DNA of 64,000 nt from Streptomyces ochraceiscleroticus (GCF_000720485.1 NZ_JOAX01000004.1:372001-436000), one strand, 5' to 3'; shown: positions 1 to 9,049, counted from the first letter of the stretch. The notes: generated from the letters alone by a model not told the origin. Translations and numbers: made by a program.

Positions 1-880
1 CGTCGAGGGCGCCGACGCGGGCGGCGAGCCGCAGGACGTTGCGTACCGCGTCGTCGACGAGGGCTTCCTCGACCTCACCCGCGCGTACGGCGGCTGCCAG
101 CGCCGGGCCGTACACAGTGTTCGGGCCGGGCATGGCCACGTCGAGTCCGCCTTCGATCGCGCCCTTGGTGGAGCGGGCGGCCATCCAGTCGGAGACGATG
201 AAGCCGTCGAAGCCCCACTCGCCGCGCAGCACCTCGTTCTGGAGGTAGCGGTGCTCGGTCATGGTGGCGCCGTTGACGGAGTTGTAGGCGGCCATGATGC
301 CCCAGGGGTGGGCGTTCTTGACGATCGTCTCGAACGGCGCGAGGTACAGCTCGCGCAGCGGCCGCGGGGCGACGGTGTTGTTGACGGTGAAGCGCTCGGT
401 CTCGGCGTCGTTGGCGACGAAGTGCTTCACGGTGGTGCCGACGCCGCCCTCCTGCACTCCGGTGACGTATCCGGCGCCGATCGCGCCGGTGAGGTGCGGG
501 TCCTCCGAGTAGCACTCGAAGTGGCGACCGCCGAGCGGGGAGCGGTGCAGGTTGACGGTCGGGGCAAGGAGGACGTGTACGCCCTTGCGGCGGGCCTCCT
601 GGGCGAGCAAGTGACCGGCGCGGCGGGCCAGTTCGGGGTCCCAGGTCGCGGCGAGCGCGGTGGGGCTGGGCAGGGCGACGGAGGGGTCGTCCACGGTCCA
701 GCGCACGCCGCGGACGCCGATGGGGCCGTCGGACATGACCAGGGACCGCAGGCCGATCTCCGGGAGCGCGGGCAGCGCCCACATGTTGCGGCCGGCCAGC
801 AGTCGGGTCTTGGCGTCGAGGTCCAGCTTGCCGAGCGCGTCCTCGATGGTCGCGTCGTACGTGTGGTACGGGGGCGTCAT
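1..880 (-). CDS. GH3 beta-glucosidase, partial (3' end outside window)
   Basis: The reading frame opens at an ATG at 880 and runs without a stop off the left edge, giving 293 N-terminal codons of a glycoside hydrolase family 3 enzyme. The N-terminal barrel features are present: an SDGP motif near residue 50, a KHF(V)AND motif, and GFDGFIVSDW, whose Asp (about residue 231) is the family's nucleophile. No signal peptide is visible, so a cytoplasmic enzyme acting on imported glucosides or other beta-linked oligosaccharides is inferred. It lies 47 nt behind an MFS transporter on the same strand, so the two probably form an import-and-hydrolysis operon. The exact sugar cannot be read from this fragment. 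Confidence 0.93.
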   Translation of the reverse strand, partial: MTPPYHTYDATIEDALGKLDLDAKTRLLAGRNMWALPALPEIGLRSLVMSDGPIGVRGVRWTVDDPSVALPSPTALAATWDPELARRAGHLLAQEARRKGVHVLLAPTVNLHRSPLGGRHFECYSEDPHLTGAIGAGYVTGVQEGGVGTTVKHFVANDAETERFTVNNTVAPRPLRELYLAPFETIVKNAHPWGIMAAYNSVNGATMTEHRYLQNEVLRGEWGFDGFIVSDWMAARSTKGAIEGGLDVAMPGPNTVYGPALAAAVRAGEVEEALVDDAVRNVLRLAARVGALD

Positions 881-927
881 GCGTGACTCCTTGGTGCGAA
901 GGGAGGGCGTGGCGGGTGCGGGCCGGC

Positions 928-2214
928 TCATTGCGCGCCCTTGATACGGGTGACGAGCACCGAGCCGACGAGCGCGGCGGCCGCGGCCACGCCGAACAGC
1001 AGCGGGTAGTTGCCTCCCCCGCCGATGGCCAGGAGGAAGGGCGCGATCATCGGCATCAGGGACTGCGGCAGCGCGTTGGCGATGTTGACGACGCCGAGGT
1101 CCTTGGCGGCGTTGTCCGGGTCGGGCAGGACGTGGGTGATCAGCGCCATGTCGACGGCGTAGAAGAGCCCGCCGCCGACGCTCATGACGAACTGGGCGAC
1201 GATGATCCAGGTCAGGTCCGGGGCGAAGGCCAGCAGCGCGAGGCCGGCGGCGACGATGAGCCCGGAGGAGATGACGAAGGGCTTGCGGCGGCCGAAGCGG
1301 TCGGAGATCCGGCCGCCGGCCGCGGCCGTGACGGACTGGACGGCGTAGCCGGCGGCGACCAGTACGGCAACGGTGCTCGCCGTGGCGGCGGCGCTCACGC
1401 CCATCCGGAAGGGCAGGTAGTAGGCCAGGTAGGTCATCGGCGCGACGGAGCCGAACATGACCAGGAACTTGGTGAGCCAGGCCCAGCCGAAGTCCGGGCT
1501 GCGGCGCGGGTCGAAGACGAAGCTGCCGAGGAACTCCTTGAGCGAGAACGGCTCGGGCGCCCCGGCGGGCGCGCGGTCGTCCAGCTTGTACACGAACCAG
1601 CCGACCAGGGCGACGGTCAGGACGGCCGGCAGCAGGAACATCACCCGTGCGTCGGAGCTGAGTGCGGCGATGCCCGAGCCGGCCAGTACGGCGGCGGTGA
1701 GGCCGGTGCCGACGGCGCCGGAGGCGCTGCCCCGGGCGGCCGCGGGCACCTGGTCGGGGATGGTCGCCATGAGGGCCGCGTACACGGCGTTGAAGGAGGT
1801 CTGGACGACGGCCCAGCCGATGACGAGGGCGGGGACGGCGGGAATGAAGGCGATCACCATCAGGCCCAGCAGGCCGCCGAGGAGGCCGCCGACGAGCCAG
1901 GGCCGGCGCCGCCCGAAGCGGGAGCGGGTGCGGTCCGAGAGCCTGCCGAAGAGCGGGTTGGCGATCACCGCCAGGACGGCGCCGACGCCGAGCACGAGGC
2001 CCAGTACCGATTCCTTGTTGCGGGGTGCGACGTCCGCGACGCGCAGCGCCATGGTGACGATGACGGGCGTCAGCAGGGCGCTGTAGAGGCCGAAGTTCGC
2101 GAGGCCCAGCCGGAGTACGAAGCCCCGTGGGGCTCTTTCCGCATCCGGGTCGGTGCTCGCGGGCTCGGCAGGAGTGGTGGCCGAAGCCGAAGCGGGGACA
2201 GCTGCCTGATCCAC
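928..2214 (-). CDS. MFS sugar/glycoside transporter
   Basis: A 428-aa integral membrane protein with about 12 hydrophobic segments. The cytoplasmic loop 2-3 motif GRLSDRTRSRFGRRRPW is typical of the MFS and glycoside-cation symporter-like group, and a second copy (GRISDRFGRRKP) follows in the C-terminal half. The GTG start at 2214 is preceded by a GAGGAGG ribosome site. It is co-directional with the downstream GH3 beta-glucosidase and divergent from a TetR gene. The simplest reading is uptake of a beta-glucoside that the GH3 enzyme then cleaves, under TetR control. Substrate is inferred from context only. Confidence 0.88.
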   Translation of the reverse strand: MDQAAVPASASATTPAEPASTDPDAERAPRGFVLRLGLANFGLYSALLTPVIVTMALRVADVAPRNKESVLGLVLGVGAVLAVIANPLFGRLSDRTRSRFGRRRPWLVGGLLGGLLGLMVIAFIPAVPALVIGWAVVQTSFNAVYAALMATIPDQVPAAARGSASGAVGTGLTAAVLAGSGIAALSSDARVMFLLPAVLTVALVGWFVYKLDDRAPAGAPEPFSLKEFLGSFVFDPRRSPDFGWAWLTKFLVMFGSVAPMTYLAYYLPFRMGVSAAATASTVAVLVAAGYAVQSVTAAAGGRISDRFGRRKPFVISSGLIVAAGLALLAFAPDLTWIIVAQFVMSVGGGLFYAVDMALITHVLPDPDNAAKDLGVVNIANALPQSLMPMIAPFLLAIGGGGNYPLLFGVAAAAALVGSVLVTRIKGAQ

Positions 2215-2336
2215 TGCCGTACCTCCTCATTGAGGTGAACAAAGCGGCTCGGACAGGGAGGAATCGCGCTATGAAGTGGCGGGCTCCCTGCGGTTCGCAG
2301 CATCGTGTCCCAGCCACCTGTGAAGCGGTAGGCGTT

Positions 2337-2352
2337 GTAATGTCTTCGTTAC
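2337..2352. promoter_or_regulatory. Candidate TetR operator between MFS gene and tetR
   Basis: A 16-bp imperfect palindrome, GTAAtGtcttCgTTAC, with 4-bp perfect outer arms and a matching inner G/C pair, sits in the divergent region between the MFS gene and the TetR gene. It covers an in-frame ATG at 2340 that could otherwise be the tetR start, which favours the downstream GTG at 2394. Assignment as the operator is inference from symmetry and position. Confidence 0.4.
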
Positions 2353-2393
2353 CTTCAAGGGTCCGGACCGTTTCGTGGATTAGGCTCGGGCCC

Positions 2394-3026
2394 GTGGCAG
2401 CGAAAGATCGATCCGTGGCGAAGGAACGGGAAGCGCGGCGGGGGCGTGCCGTGCGCGGTGAGGACCGGCGCGCGGAGATCCTCCGGGCGGCGCTGGAGGT
2501 GATCGCCGAGCGCGGTTACCGGGGCGCGTCGCTCAACGCGGTCGCCGAGCGGGTCGGCATCACCCAGCAGGGACTGCTGCACCATTTCCCGACCAAGGAG
2601 GCACTGCTCGTCGCCGTGCTGGAGGCGCGGGACGCGTGGGACACCGGCGGCGGCTCCCCGCGGCGCGGCGAGCCCTGGCCGCTGGACCTGTACGCCTCAC
2701 TCGTCGAGTACAACGCCATGCGCCCGGGCATCGTGCAGACCTTCTCCGCCCTGCTCGGCGAGAGCGTGACCGGGGAGGACCACCCGGCGCGCGAGTTCTT
2801 CGCCCAGCGCTACGCATCCGTGCGCGAGTCGACGGCCGCCTCGCTGCGCGCGGAGTTCGGCGACCGGCTCCCCGGCGGCCGTACGCCGGAGGAGGCGGCG
2901 CCGCTGCTGATCGCGGTGATGGACGGGATGCAGTTCCAGTGGCTGCTGGACCCCACGGCCGTGGACATGCCGGCCGCCTTCCGCACGCTGCTCCAGCTCC
3001 TGGGCCGGACGGAGCCCGCGGACTGA
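2394..3026 (+). CDS. TetR family transcriptional regulator
   Basis: About 210 aa. The N-terminal HTH reads RAEILRAALEVIAERGYRGASL followed by VAERVGITQQGLLHHFPTKEALL, a typical TetR recognition helix region; the C-terminal ligand domain is divergent. The frame is open far upstream. The GTG at 2394 was chosen because the ATG at 2340 lies inside a palindromic operator candidate; a GTG at 2415 is also possible. It is divergent from the MFS/GH3 pair, so it probably represses that operon in the absence of its sugar-derived ligand. Its 3' end converges with the ABC permease gene 9 nt away. Confidence 0.85.
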   Translation: MAAKDRSVAKEREARRGRAVRGEDRRAEILRAALEVIAERGYRGASLNAVAERVGITQQGLLHHFPTKEALLVAVLEARDAWDTGGGSPRRGEPWPLDLYASLVEYNAMRPGIVQTFSALLGESVTGEDHPAREFFAQRYASVRESTAASLRAEFGDRLPGGRTPEEAAPLLIAVMDGMQFQWLLDPTAVDMPAAFRTLLQLLGRTEPAD

Positions 3027-3035
3027 GATCCCGGT

Positions 3036-4064
3036 TCAGGTCCGGCGCCCCCGCCGCCCCAGCCATGTCTGCGCGATCACGACCACCGCGAGGAACGCGC
3101 CGCTGACCACCTGCTGGTAGGCGGAGTCCAGGGAGCCGATCTGGTTGATGACGTTCTGGATGACCTTCAGCAGGAGGACGCCCACCAGCGAGCCGCTGAG
3201 GAAGCCGGAGCCGCCGGTCAGCAGCGTGCCGCCGATGACGACGGCGGAGATCGCCTCCAGCTCCATGCCGGAGCCGAGGATGGTGACGCCGGAGACCAGC
3301 CAGGCCGCGTTCAGTGCCCCGGCGAGCCCGGCACACAGGCCGGACAGCGTGTACACGGTGATCTTCGTCCGGGCGACCGGCGCGCCCATCAGCGCCGCGG
3401 CGTCCTCATTGCCGCCGACCGCGTAGACGTACTGGCCGAAGCGGGTGCGGCGGAGCACCAGCGCGCCGGCCGCGAACAGCACCAGCGCGATCCACACAGG
3501 CACGCCCACCCCGAGCAGCCTGCCCTGTCCGAGCGCCGCGAAGAAGGTGCTCTTGTCGACGAGGTACGTCTGCGATCCCTCGTCCGTGACGGCGAGCAGC
3601 AGGCCGCGCGCGCCGAGCATCGCGGCGAGCGTCACGATGAACGGGGCGAGCCGGGACCGGGCGATCAGCACCCCGTTGAGCACGCCGATGAGGCCGCAGA
3701 CGGCGAGCGGGAGCAGCAGCGCCACCGCCGTCCCGTACTGCGAGCCCCACGCCGCGAGCACGCCGCCGAGCGCGAACAGTGAGCCCACCGACAGGTCGAT
3801 ACCGCCGGTGACGATCACGAACGTCATGCCGAGCGCCACGACCGCCAGGAACGCGGACGACAGGGCCATGTTCTGGAGGTTGTCGGCCGTCAGGAACGGC
3901 TCGAAGGTGAGGGCCGCGGCGAGCACCGCGAGTACCAGGGTCACCAGCGCGCCGTGCTGCTGGGCGAGCGCGCTCAGCCGCTCGGCGGGCCGCGGCGCGT
4001 CGACCGCCGCCTCCTCGGCCCCGACCGCCTGCGGCGCCGGATCGCGGACATCGGCGGTGGTCAT
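3036..4064 (-). CDS. Sugar ABC transporter permease (YjfF/RbsC type)
   Basis: 342 aa with about nine membrane segments and the branched-chain/ribose-type permease signature FVIVTGGIDLSVGS near residue 100. It is the last gene of the operon SBP-ATPase-permease-permease, the same order as E. coli ytfQ-ytfR-ytfT-yjfF. The ATG at 4064 overlaps the stop of the preceding permease by 4 nt (ATGA), indicating translational coupling. It should form the membrane channel as a heterodimer with the other permease. The substrate is probably a furanose sugar, inferred from the binding-protein similarity. Confidence 0.9.
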   Translation of the reverse strand: MTTADVRDPAPQAVGAEEAAVDAPRPAERLSALAQQHGALVTLVLAVLAAALTFEPFLTADNLQNMALSSAFLAVVALGMTFVIVTGGIDLSVGSLFALGGVLAAWGSQYGTAVALLLPLAVCGLIGVLNGVLIARSRLAPFIVTLAAMLGARGLLLAVTDEGSQTYLVDKSTFFAALGQGRLLGVGVPVWIALVLFAAGALVLRRTRFGQYVYAVGGNEDAAALMGAPVARTKITVYTLSGLCAGLAGALNAAWLVSGVTILGSGMELEAISAVVIGGTLLTGGSGFLSGSLVGVLLLKVIQNVINQIGSLDSAYQQVVSGAFLAVVVIAQTWLGRRGRRT

Positions 4065-5023
4065 CGCTTCCCCCGTTCCCTGGCCGCGTAGACCGCGAGG
4101 ACGATCACCACGGCCTGGGCGATCTGGGTCCATGACGGCGGCAGGTCGTGCTTGATGAGTGTGGCGGTCAGCAACTGGATCAGCACGGCACCGGCGACGG
4201 TGCCGCCGATGCGCACGCGGCCGCCGCTGAGCGGAGTACCGCCGACGACCACGGCGGTGATCGCGGACAGCTCCATCAGGGTGCCGAGCGAGGTGGGGTC
4301 GCTGGCGGTGAGCCGCGCCGTGGCCAGGACGCCGGCGACCGCCGCGAACGCCCCGGAGGCGGCGTAGACGAGGATCAGTACGCGGCGTACCGGCAGGCCC
4401 GCCAGGCGCGCGGCCGGGCGGCTGTCGCCAAGGGCGAGCAACTGGCGGCCGAAGGTCGTCCGGCGGACCACGAAGGCGGTGAGCAGCGCGAGGCCCGCGG
4501 CGATCAGGACCAGGTAGGGGACGCCGAGTACGGCACCGGAGCCGAGGGCCGCCATGCCGGGGTCGTGCACCTGCTTGAGCTGGGGCAGCAGGACGAGCGC
4601 GAGGCCGCGTCCGGCCACCATCAGCGCCAGCGTGGCGACGATCGGCTGCACCCCGACGAAGGCGATGAGCGAGCCGTTCGCGAGGCCGACCACGAGGCCG
4701 CCGGCCACCGCGACGAGCAGCGCGATCCACGGCCCGTAGCCGAGGTAGAGCGAGACGAGCGAGGTGGCCAGGGCCATCACCGAGCCGACCGACAGGTCGA
4801 CGCCCTCGGTGCCGATGGCCAGTGCCATGCCGAGCGCCACGATCAGGACGGGCGCGACCTGCACGGCCTGGGTGCGGAAGTTCTCGGCGGAGAGGAAGTG
4901 CGGAGTGAAGGCCACGTTCACCAGGAGGAGTACGGCGACGCCCAGGTAGACGCCGTAGTCCTGCAAGAGGCGGCGGAGCCGGTCGCGGTCGGCGGTGACC
5001 CGGCCCAGGGTCAGTTGGGTCAT
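4061..5023 (-). CDS. Sugar ABC transporter permease (YtfT type)
   Basis: 320 aa, multi-spanning, with the permease motif ALAIGTEGVDLSVGSVMA and a C-terminal VVGGTPLSGG segment typical of carbohydrate uptake transporter 2 permeases. It overlaps the ATPase gene upstream by 4 nt and the second permease downstream by 4 nt. Two different permeases in a CUT2 system is the YtfT/YjfF arrangement rather than the homodimeric RbsC arrangement. Confidence 0.9.
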   Translation of the reverse strand: MTQLTLGRVTADRDRLRRLLQDYGVYLGVAVLLLVNVAFTPHFLSAENFRTQAVQVAPVLIVALGMALAIGTEGVDLSVGSVMALATSLVSLYLGYGPWIALLVAVAGGLVVGLANGSLIAFVGVQPIVATLALMVAGRGLALVLLPQLKQVHDPGMAALGSGAVLGVPYLVLIAAGLALLTAFVVRRTTFGRQLLALGDSRPAARLAGLPVRRVLILVYAASGAFAAVAGVLATARLTASDPTSLGTLMELSAITAVVVGGTPLSGGRVRIGGTVAGAVLIQLLTATLIKHDLPPSWTQIAQAVVIVLAVYAARERGKR

Positions 5024-6543
5024 GCGGGGCCTCCCACGGGCGCGGTCGCGATGGCGCGCATCAGGCGGTCGGCGGTGACGGCTTCGCCGGTCAGCTCCTC
5101 GACGACGGCGCCGTCCTTGAGGACGACGATCCGGTCCGCGCCCTCGATCAGCTCCTCCATGTCGGAGGAGATCAGCAGGACGCCCAGGCCGTCGGCGGCG
5201 AGCTCGTCGATGAGCCGTTGTACTTCGGCCTTGGCGCCGACGTCGATGCCACGGGTCGGCTCGTCGAGCAGCAGTACCTTGGGGTGCATGGCGAGCCAGC
5301 GGGCGAGCAGCACCTTCTGCTGGTTGCCGCCGGAGAGTTCGCCGACCTTCTGGTGCGGTCCGGCCGCCTTGATGCGCAGCCGCTGGATGAAGGTGTCGAC
5401 GATGCGGTCGATCCGGGCCTCGTCGACCAGGCCGAAGCGGGACAGGCGGGGCAGCGCGGCGAGCGCGATGTTCTCCCGTACCGACAGGCCCGGCACGATG
5501 CCCTCGGCCTTGCGGTCCTCGGGCAGCAGGCTGATGCCGGCGCGGATCGCGGCGGGTGTGGAGCCGGTGCGGACGGGGGCGCCCGCCACCACGACCGTTC
5601 CGGAGTCCAGGGGCAGCGCGCCGGCGATCGCCTTCGCGGTCCCGCTGCGGCCGGAGCCGAGCAGCCCTCCGAGGCCGACGACTTCACCGGGCCGTACGTC
5701 CAGGCCGACCTCGCGGAGGTGGTGACGTGCAGTCAACTTCCTTGCTGAAAGCACCGGTTCAGCGTCCGTAACTTGGTGGCCGCCGGTGAATTCGGTGCGG
5801 CCCTCCTCGCGTACCTCGCCCGCCTCGCGGCCCAGCATGAGGGAGACCAGCCGCAGCCGGTCGAGGCCGGCCATGGGGCCCGTGTGGACGGCCCTGCCGT
5901 CACGCAGCACGGTCACCGCGTCACAGATCTCGTACAGCTCCTCCAGGCGGTGGCTGACGTAGACGACGGCGATGCCGCGCTCGCGCAGCATACGGATCAC
6001 GCCGAACAGCGTCCGGACCTCGCGCGGTTCGAGGGAGGAGGTGGGCTCGTCCATGATGACGACGCGCGCGTCCACCGAGACCGCGCGGGCCAGGGCCACC
6101 ATCTGCTGGGCGCCGACGCCGAGTTCGCGCAGCGGGCGGCGGACGTCGACGCGTACGCCCAGCTCGCGCAGTGCCTCGTCCGCCGCGCGGTGCATCCGGC
6201 GGAAGTCGATCAGGCCGAGGCGGCCGCGCGGCTCGCGGCCGAGGAAGAGATTGCGGGCCACGCTCATCAGGGGGACGAGATTGACCTCCTGGTAGATGGT
6301 GGAGATGCCCGCGTGCTGTGCTTCGAGCGGGGTGGCGAAGGCGGCCTCCGCGCCGTCGTACGTCATCGTCCCCTCCCCCGGGTCCGGCCGGTACACGCCG
6401 GTGAGGACCTTGATGAGGGTGGACTTGCCCGCGCCGTTCTCACCGATGAGGGCGTGCACCTCCCCGGCGCGGGCGGTGAAGTCGACGCCGTCGAGCGCCC
6501 GTACGCCGGGGAAGGTCTTGCTGATGCCGGTGACCGACAGCAC
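5020..6543 (-). CDS. Sugar ABC transporter ATP-binding protein (two ATPase domains, YtfR type)
   Basis: 507 aa with two fused ATPase domains, the CUT2 hallmark. Domain 1 has Walker A GENGAGKST, Walker B VVIMDEPTSS and switch His YVSHRLEE. Domain 2 has a degenerate Walker A (GLLGSGRSG), the signature ELSGGNQQKV and Walker B LLLDEPTRGIDVGAK. The start is the GTG at 6543, immediately after the TGA of the binding-protein gene (one base between them), giving the N-terminus VLSVTGISKTFPGV. It energises sugar import with the two permeases downstream. Confidence 0.94.
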   Translation of the reverse strand: MLSVTGISKTFPGVRALDGVDFTARAGEVHALIGENGAGKSTLIKVLTGVYRPDPGEGTMTYDGAEAAFATPLEAQHAGISTIYQEVNLVPLMSVARNLFLGREPRGRLGLIDFRRMHRAADEALRELGVRVDVRRPLRELGVGAQQMVALARAVSVDARVVIMDEPTSSLEPREVRTLFGVIRMLRERGIAVVYVSHRLEELYEICDAVTVLRDGRAVHTGPMAGLDRLRLVSLMLGREAGEVREEGRTEFTGGHQVTDAEPVLSARKLTARHHLREVGLDVRPGEVVGLGGLLGSGRSGTAKAIAGALPLDSGTVVVAGAPVRTGSTPAAIRAGISLLPEDRKAEGIVPGLSVRENIALAALPRLSRFGLVDEARIDRIVDTFIQRLRIKAAGPHQKVGELSGGNQQKVLLARWLAMHPKVLLLDEPTRGIDVGAKAEVQRLIDELAADGLGVLLISSDMEELIEGADRIVVLKDGAVVEELTGEAVTADRLMRAIATAPVGGPA

Positions 6544-6544
6544 C

Positions 6545-7645
6545 TCAGTACGCCTTCGCGAGGTCGGCCTTGGCGTTGTCCTTCGTGTACGCGCTGTCCT
6601 TGATGACGATGTCCTGCGGTACCTTCTGGCCCTTGGTGAAGGCGTCCAGGGTCTGGAAGGCGAGCGGTCCGAAGCGCGGGTTGGACTCGATGACGCCGTC
6701 GATCCAGCCGTCCACGATGCCCTGGACGGCGCTGCGCGTGCCATCGACGGTGACGATCTTGACGTCACCGGGCTGCTTGCCCGCGCCCTTGAGCGCGTTG
6801 ACCGCTCCGAGGCCCATTTCGTCGTTCTCGGCGTAGATCCCGTCGATGCCGGGCTTGGACTGGATGAGCTGCTCGGTGACCGACTGGCCCTTCTCGCGGG
6901 AGAATTCGCCGGTCTGCTGGAAGACGACCTTCAGGCCCGGCGCCTTCTCCTCGATGCGCTGCTCGAAGCCCTTGGTGCGTTCGGTGGTGACGTTGTTGCC
7001 CGCGGCGCCGAGCAGGATGGCGAGCTCGCCCTTGCCGCCGGTCGCCTCGATCATCCGGTCTGCGGCGCGCCTGCCCTGCTCGACGAAGTCCGAGCCGATG
7101 AAGCTGACGTAGTCCTTGCAGGCCGTACCGTTGATCTTGCGGTCGACGGTCACGATGGGGATGTGCCGGGCGCGCGCGGAGCTCAGCACCGGCTGCCAGC
7201 CGTCGGAGTTGAGCGGCGCGATGACCAGCAGGTCCGCGCCCTTGGCGATGAGGTCCTGCACGTCGCTGATCTGCTTGGAGAACTGCGACTGGCCGTTGGC
7301 CGTGAGCAGCTTGATGCCGCGCTTCTCCGCCTCGGCCTTGAGGGAGGCGGTCTCGGCGATCCGGAAGGGGTTCGCCTCCTTCTCGGACTGGGAGAAGCCG
7401 ACGGTGGCGTTCTTCAGGTCGAGCTTCTTGCCGCCGAAGGCGTCGAGGGTGCAGGTCCTGCCGCCAGCACCGGTGCCCGAGGCGGCGGCGGCCCCGCCGG
7501 ATCCGCCCTGCGCCGCGGGCTTCTTGTCCGCCGCGGCGTCGTCCTCGGACTTGGCGCAGCCGGAGACGAGCGCGAGGCTCGTGATGAGGCCGGTGGCGAG
7601 CAGGGCTCTCGCGGAGGTGCGGCGAAGGGAGGAGATCGGCTTCAT
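6545..7645 (-). CDS. Sugar-binding lipoprotein of ABC transporter (YtfQ-like)
   Basis: 366 aa. Start chosen at the ATG at 7645 (MKPISSLRR), which places a lipoprotein signal with lipobox LVSGC directly after the hydrophobic stretch; a Ser/Gly/Ala-rich linker follows. The periplasmic-binding-protein fold carries the pattern VGFSQSEKEANPFR and VIAPLNSDGWQPVL. These resemble YtfQ, the E. coli galactofuranose-binding protein. It is first in the four-gene operon and lies downstream of a LacI gene and an operator-like palindrome. Galactofuranose specificity is inference. Confidence 0.9.
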   Translation of the reverse strand: MKPISSLRRTSARALLATGLITSLALVSGCAKSEDDAAADKKPAAQGGSGGAAAASGTGAGGRTCTLDAFGGKKLDLKNATVGFSQSEKEANPFRIAETASLKAEAEKRGIKLLTANGQSQFSKQISDVQDLIAKGADLLVIAPLNSDGWQPVLSSARARHIPIVTVDRKINGTACKDYVSFIGSDFVEQGRRAADRMIEATGGKGELAILLGAAGNNVTTERTKGFEQRIEEKAPGLKVVFQQTGEFSREKGQSVTEQLIQSKPGIDGIYAENDEMGLGAVNALKGAGKQPGDVKIVTVDGTRSAVQGIVDGWIDGVIESNPRFGPLAFQTLDAFTKGQKVPQDIVIKDSAYTKDNAKADLAKAY

Positions 7646-7731
7646 GGTGTCCCCAAATGGCACGGCCCCGGCGCGCGAACGCTCACGGGGACTTCGGAAC
7701 GTGCAGGCAACTGGTGGCTCAGGTGAGGGTT

Positions 7732-7745
7732 TTACATCGTTGCAA
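7732..7745. promoter_or_regulatory. Candidate LacI-family operator upstream of the ABC operon
   Basis: TTACATCGTTGCAA is a CG-centred imperfect palindrome (10 of 14 positions symmetric), the usual form of LacI/GalR-family sites. It lies about 90 nt upstream of the binding-protein start and just downstream of the lacI gene. A related site (8991-9004) precedes the GH2 gene, which supports a shared regulon. Confidence 0.5.
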
Positions 7746-7843
7746 GAACACTGACAACCCTCCGCGTACGAAATGCCGGACCATCGCCACCGATTCGCAC
7801 GCCTCCCACAACAGCGCTTGGGTAACGGTGACTTGGTACCGGA

Positions 7844-8860
7844 TCAGCGGCGGCCCAGCGTGGACTCCCGCTCCACCAGCCGGAATTCCGCGACCAGCTC
7901 CCGCCCCTCGGGCTCCTCCGCGCGGTTCTCCAGCGTGCGCAGCAGCGACTCCACTGCCAGCCGGGCGATGGACCGCTTGTCCGGCGAGACCGTGGTCAGG
8001 CTGACGGCCCCGAACCGCCCCTCGGCGATGTCGTCGAAGCCGACCACCGCCACGTCCCACGGCACCCGCAGCCCCCGCTCGTGCAGCACCCGCATCGCGC
8101 CGATCGCCACCAGGTCGTTGTACGCGAACACCGCGTCCGGCCGCACGCCCGCGTCCAGCATCCGCGCCATCGCCTCGGCCCCGTCCCCCCGGTCCCAGCC
8201 CCCGGTCGGGCCGATCAGGCTGTCCGGCGCGGGCACGCCCGCCTCCGTCAGCTCGGCCCGCCAGCCCGCGAGCCGCAGGTGCGCGGGGCGGTTCGCCGAG
8301 TCGGTACGCGCTCCCAGGTAGGCGATGTGGGTGCGGCCGCGGCCGAGCAGGTGGCGGACGGCCGTCCGCGCCGCCGCGACGTTGTCGATCGCGATGTGGT
8401 CGTACGGCAGGTCGTACTCGCGCTCGCCGAGCAGCACCAGCGGGACGTCGTCCTCGCGGCCGCGCAGGTCCTCGACTTCCAGCTCCAGCGGGCTGAGGAT
8501 CAGGCCGTCGATGACGCCGGCCCGGAAACCCTGGCTGACCAGGACCTCCCGCTCGCGCTCGCCACCGGTGTGGTCGAGCAGCACGGTCAGGTCGTGCTCG
8601 GCGGCGACGTCGATCACGGCGCCCGCGAGCTCCGCGAAGTACGGGTTGCCGAGCTCGGGAACGGCGAGCGCGAGGATTCCCGTGCGGCCTTTGCGCAGAT
8701 GACGTGCCGTCATGTTCGGCCGGTAGCCCAGCTCGTCGATGGCGGCCTGGACCCGGGCCCGCATTCCCGGGGTGACGTGCTGGTAGTTGTTCACCACGTT
8801 CGAGACGGTCTTGATCGAGACACCGGCGCGTTCCGCGACGTCTTTCAGGCTCACTCGCAA
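7844..8860 (-). CDS. LacI family transcriptional regulator
   Basis: 338 aa. The N-terminal HTH reads VSLKDVAERAGVSIKTVSNVVNN, with the hinge/minor-groove helix RPNMTARHLRKGRTG; the remainder is a periplasmic-binding-like sugar sensor ending in a Pro-D-K-R segment. The TTG at 8860 has a GAGGAG site six bases upstream; a GTG two codons later is the alternative. It lies between the divergent GH2 gene and the co-directional sugar ABC operon, each with a CG-centred palindrome upstream, so it very likely represses both until the imported sugar is present. Confidence 0.93.
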   Translation of the reverse strand: MRVSLKDVAERAGVSIKTVSNVVNNYQHVTPGMRARVQAAIDELGYRPNMTARHLRKGRTGILALAVPELGNPYFAELAGAVIDVAAEHDLTVLLDHTGGEREREVLVSQGFRAGVIDGLILSPLELEVEDLRGREDDVPLVLLGEREYDLPYDHIAIDNVAAARTAVRHLLGRGRTHIAYLGARTDSANRPAHLRLAGWRAELTEAGVPAPDSLIGPTGGWDRGDGAEAMARMLDAGVRPDAVFAYNDLVAIGAMRVLHERGLRVPWDVAVVGFDDIAEGRFGAVSLTTVSPDKRSIARLAVESLLRTLENRAEEPEGRELVAEFRLVERESTLGRR

Positions 8861-8886
8861 AGGGATCTCCTCGGTATCGACGGTGC

Positions 8887-8934
8887 GCGCAACGCTCCCC
8901 CGGCCGGCTTGCGCAACGCTCCCCCGCCCGGCTT
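8887..8934 (+). repeat. Tandem 24-bp direct repeat between lacI and GH2 gene
   Basis: Two adjacent 24-bp units beginning GCGCAACGCTCCCCC differ at a single position. Each contains GCAACG, which matches a half-site of the LacI-type operators nearby (TTGCAACG on the complementary strand of 7732-7745). They sit just upstream of the lacI start, so they might modulate lacI expression, or may simply be a recent duplication. Confidence 0.6.
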
Positions 8935-8990
8935 CTGTGCCGCACCTGGACAGGATCGGGGAGCCGTGCTGTCATGCCAACTGCCGCTCC

Positions 8991-9004
8991 TTCCAACGTT
9001 GTAC
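8991..9004. promoter_or_regulatory. Candidate LacI-family operator upstream of GH2 gene
   Basis: TTCCAACGTTGTAC contains the perfect 8-bp palindrome CAACGTTG, centred on CG, 45 nt before the GH2 start. It shares the core pattern TTnCAnCGnTG with the site at 7732-7745. It likely lets the adjacent LacI protein repress the secreted glycosidase. Confidence 0.5.
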
Positions 9005-9049
9005 AGACTGATGCAACGAGCCGCCACCCTTCCTCGACAAGGAGGATTT

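Noticed and set aside
8887..8934. Tandem repeats as a CRISPR array
   Set aside because: Only two adjacent 24-bp copies without spacers and no cas genes in the window.
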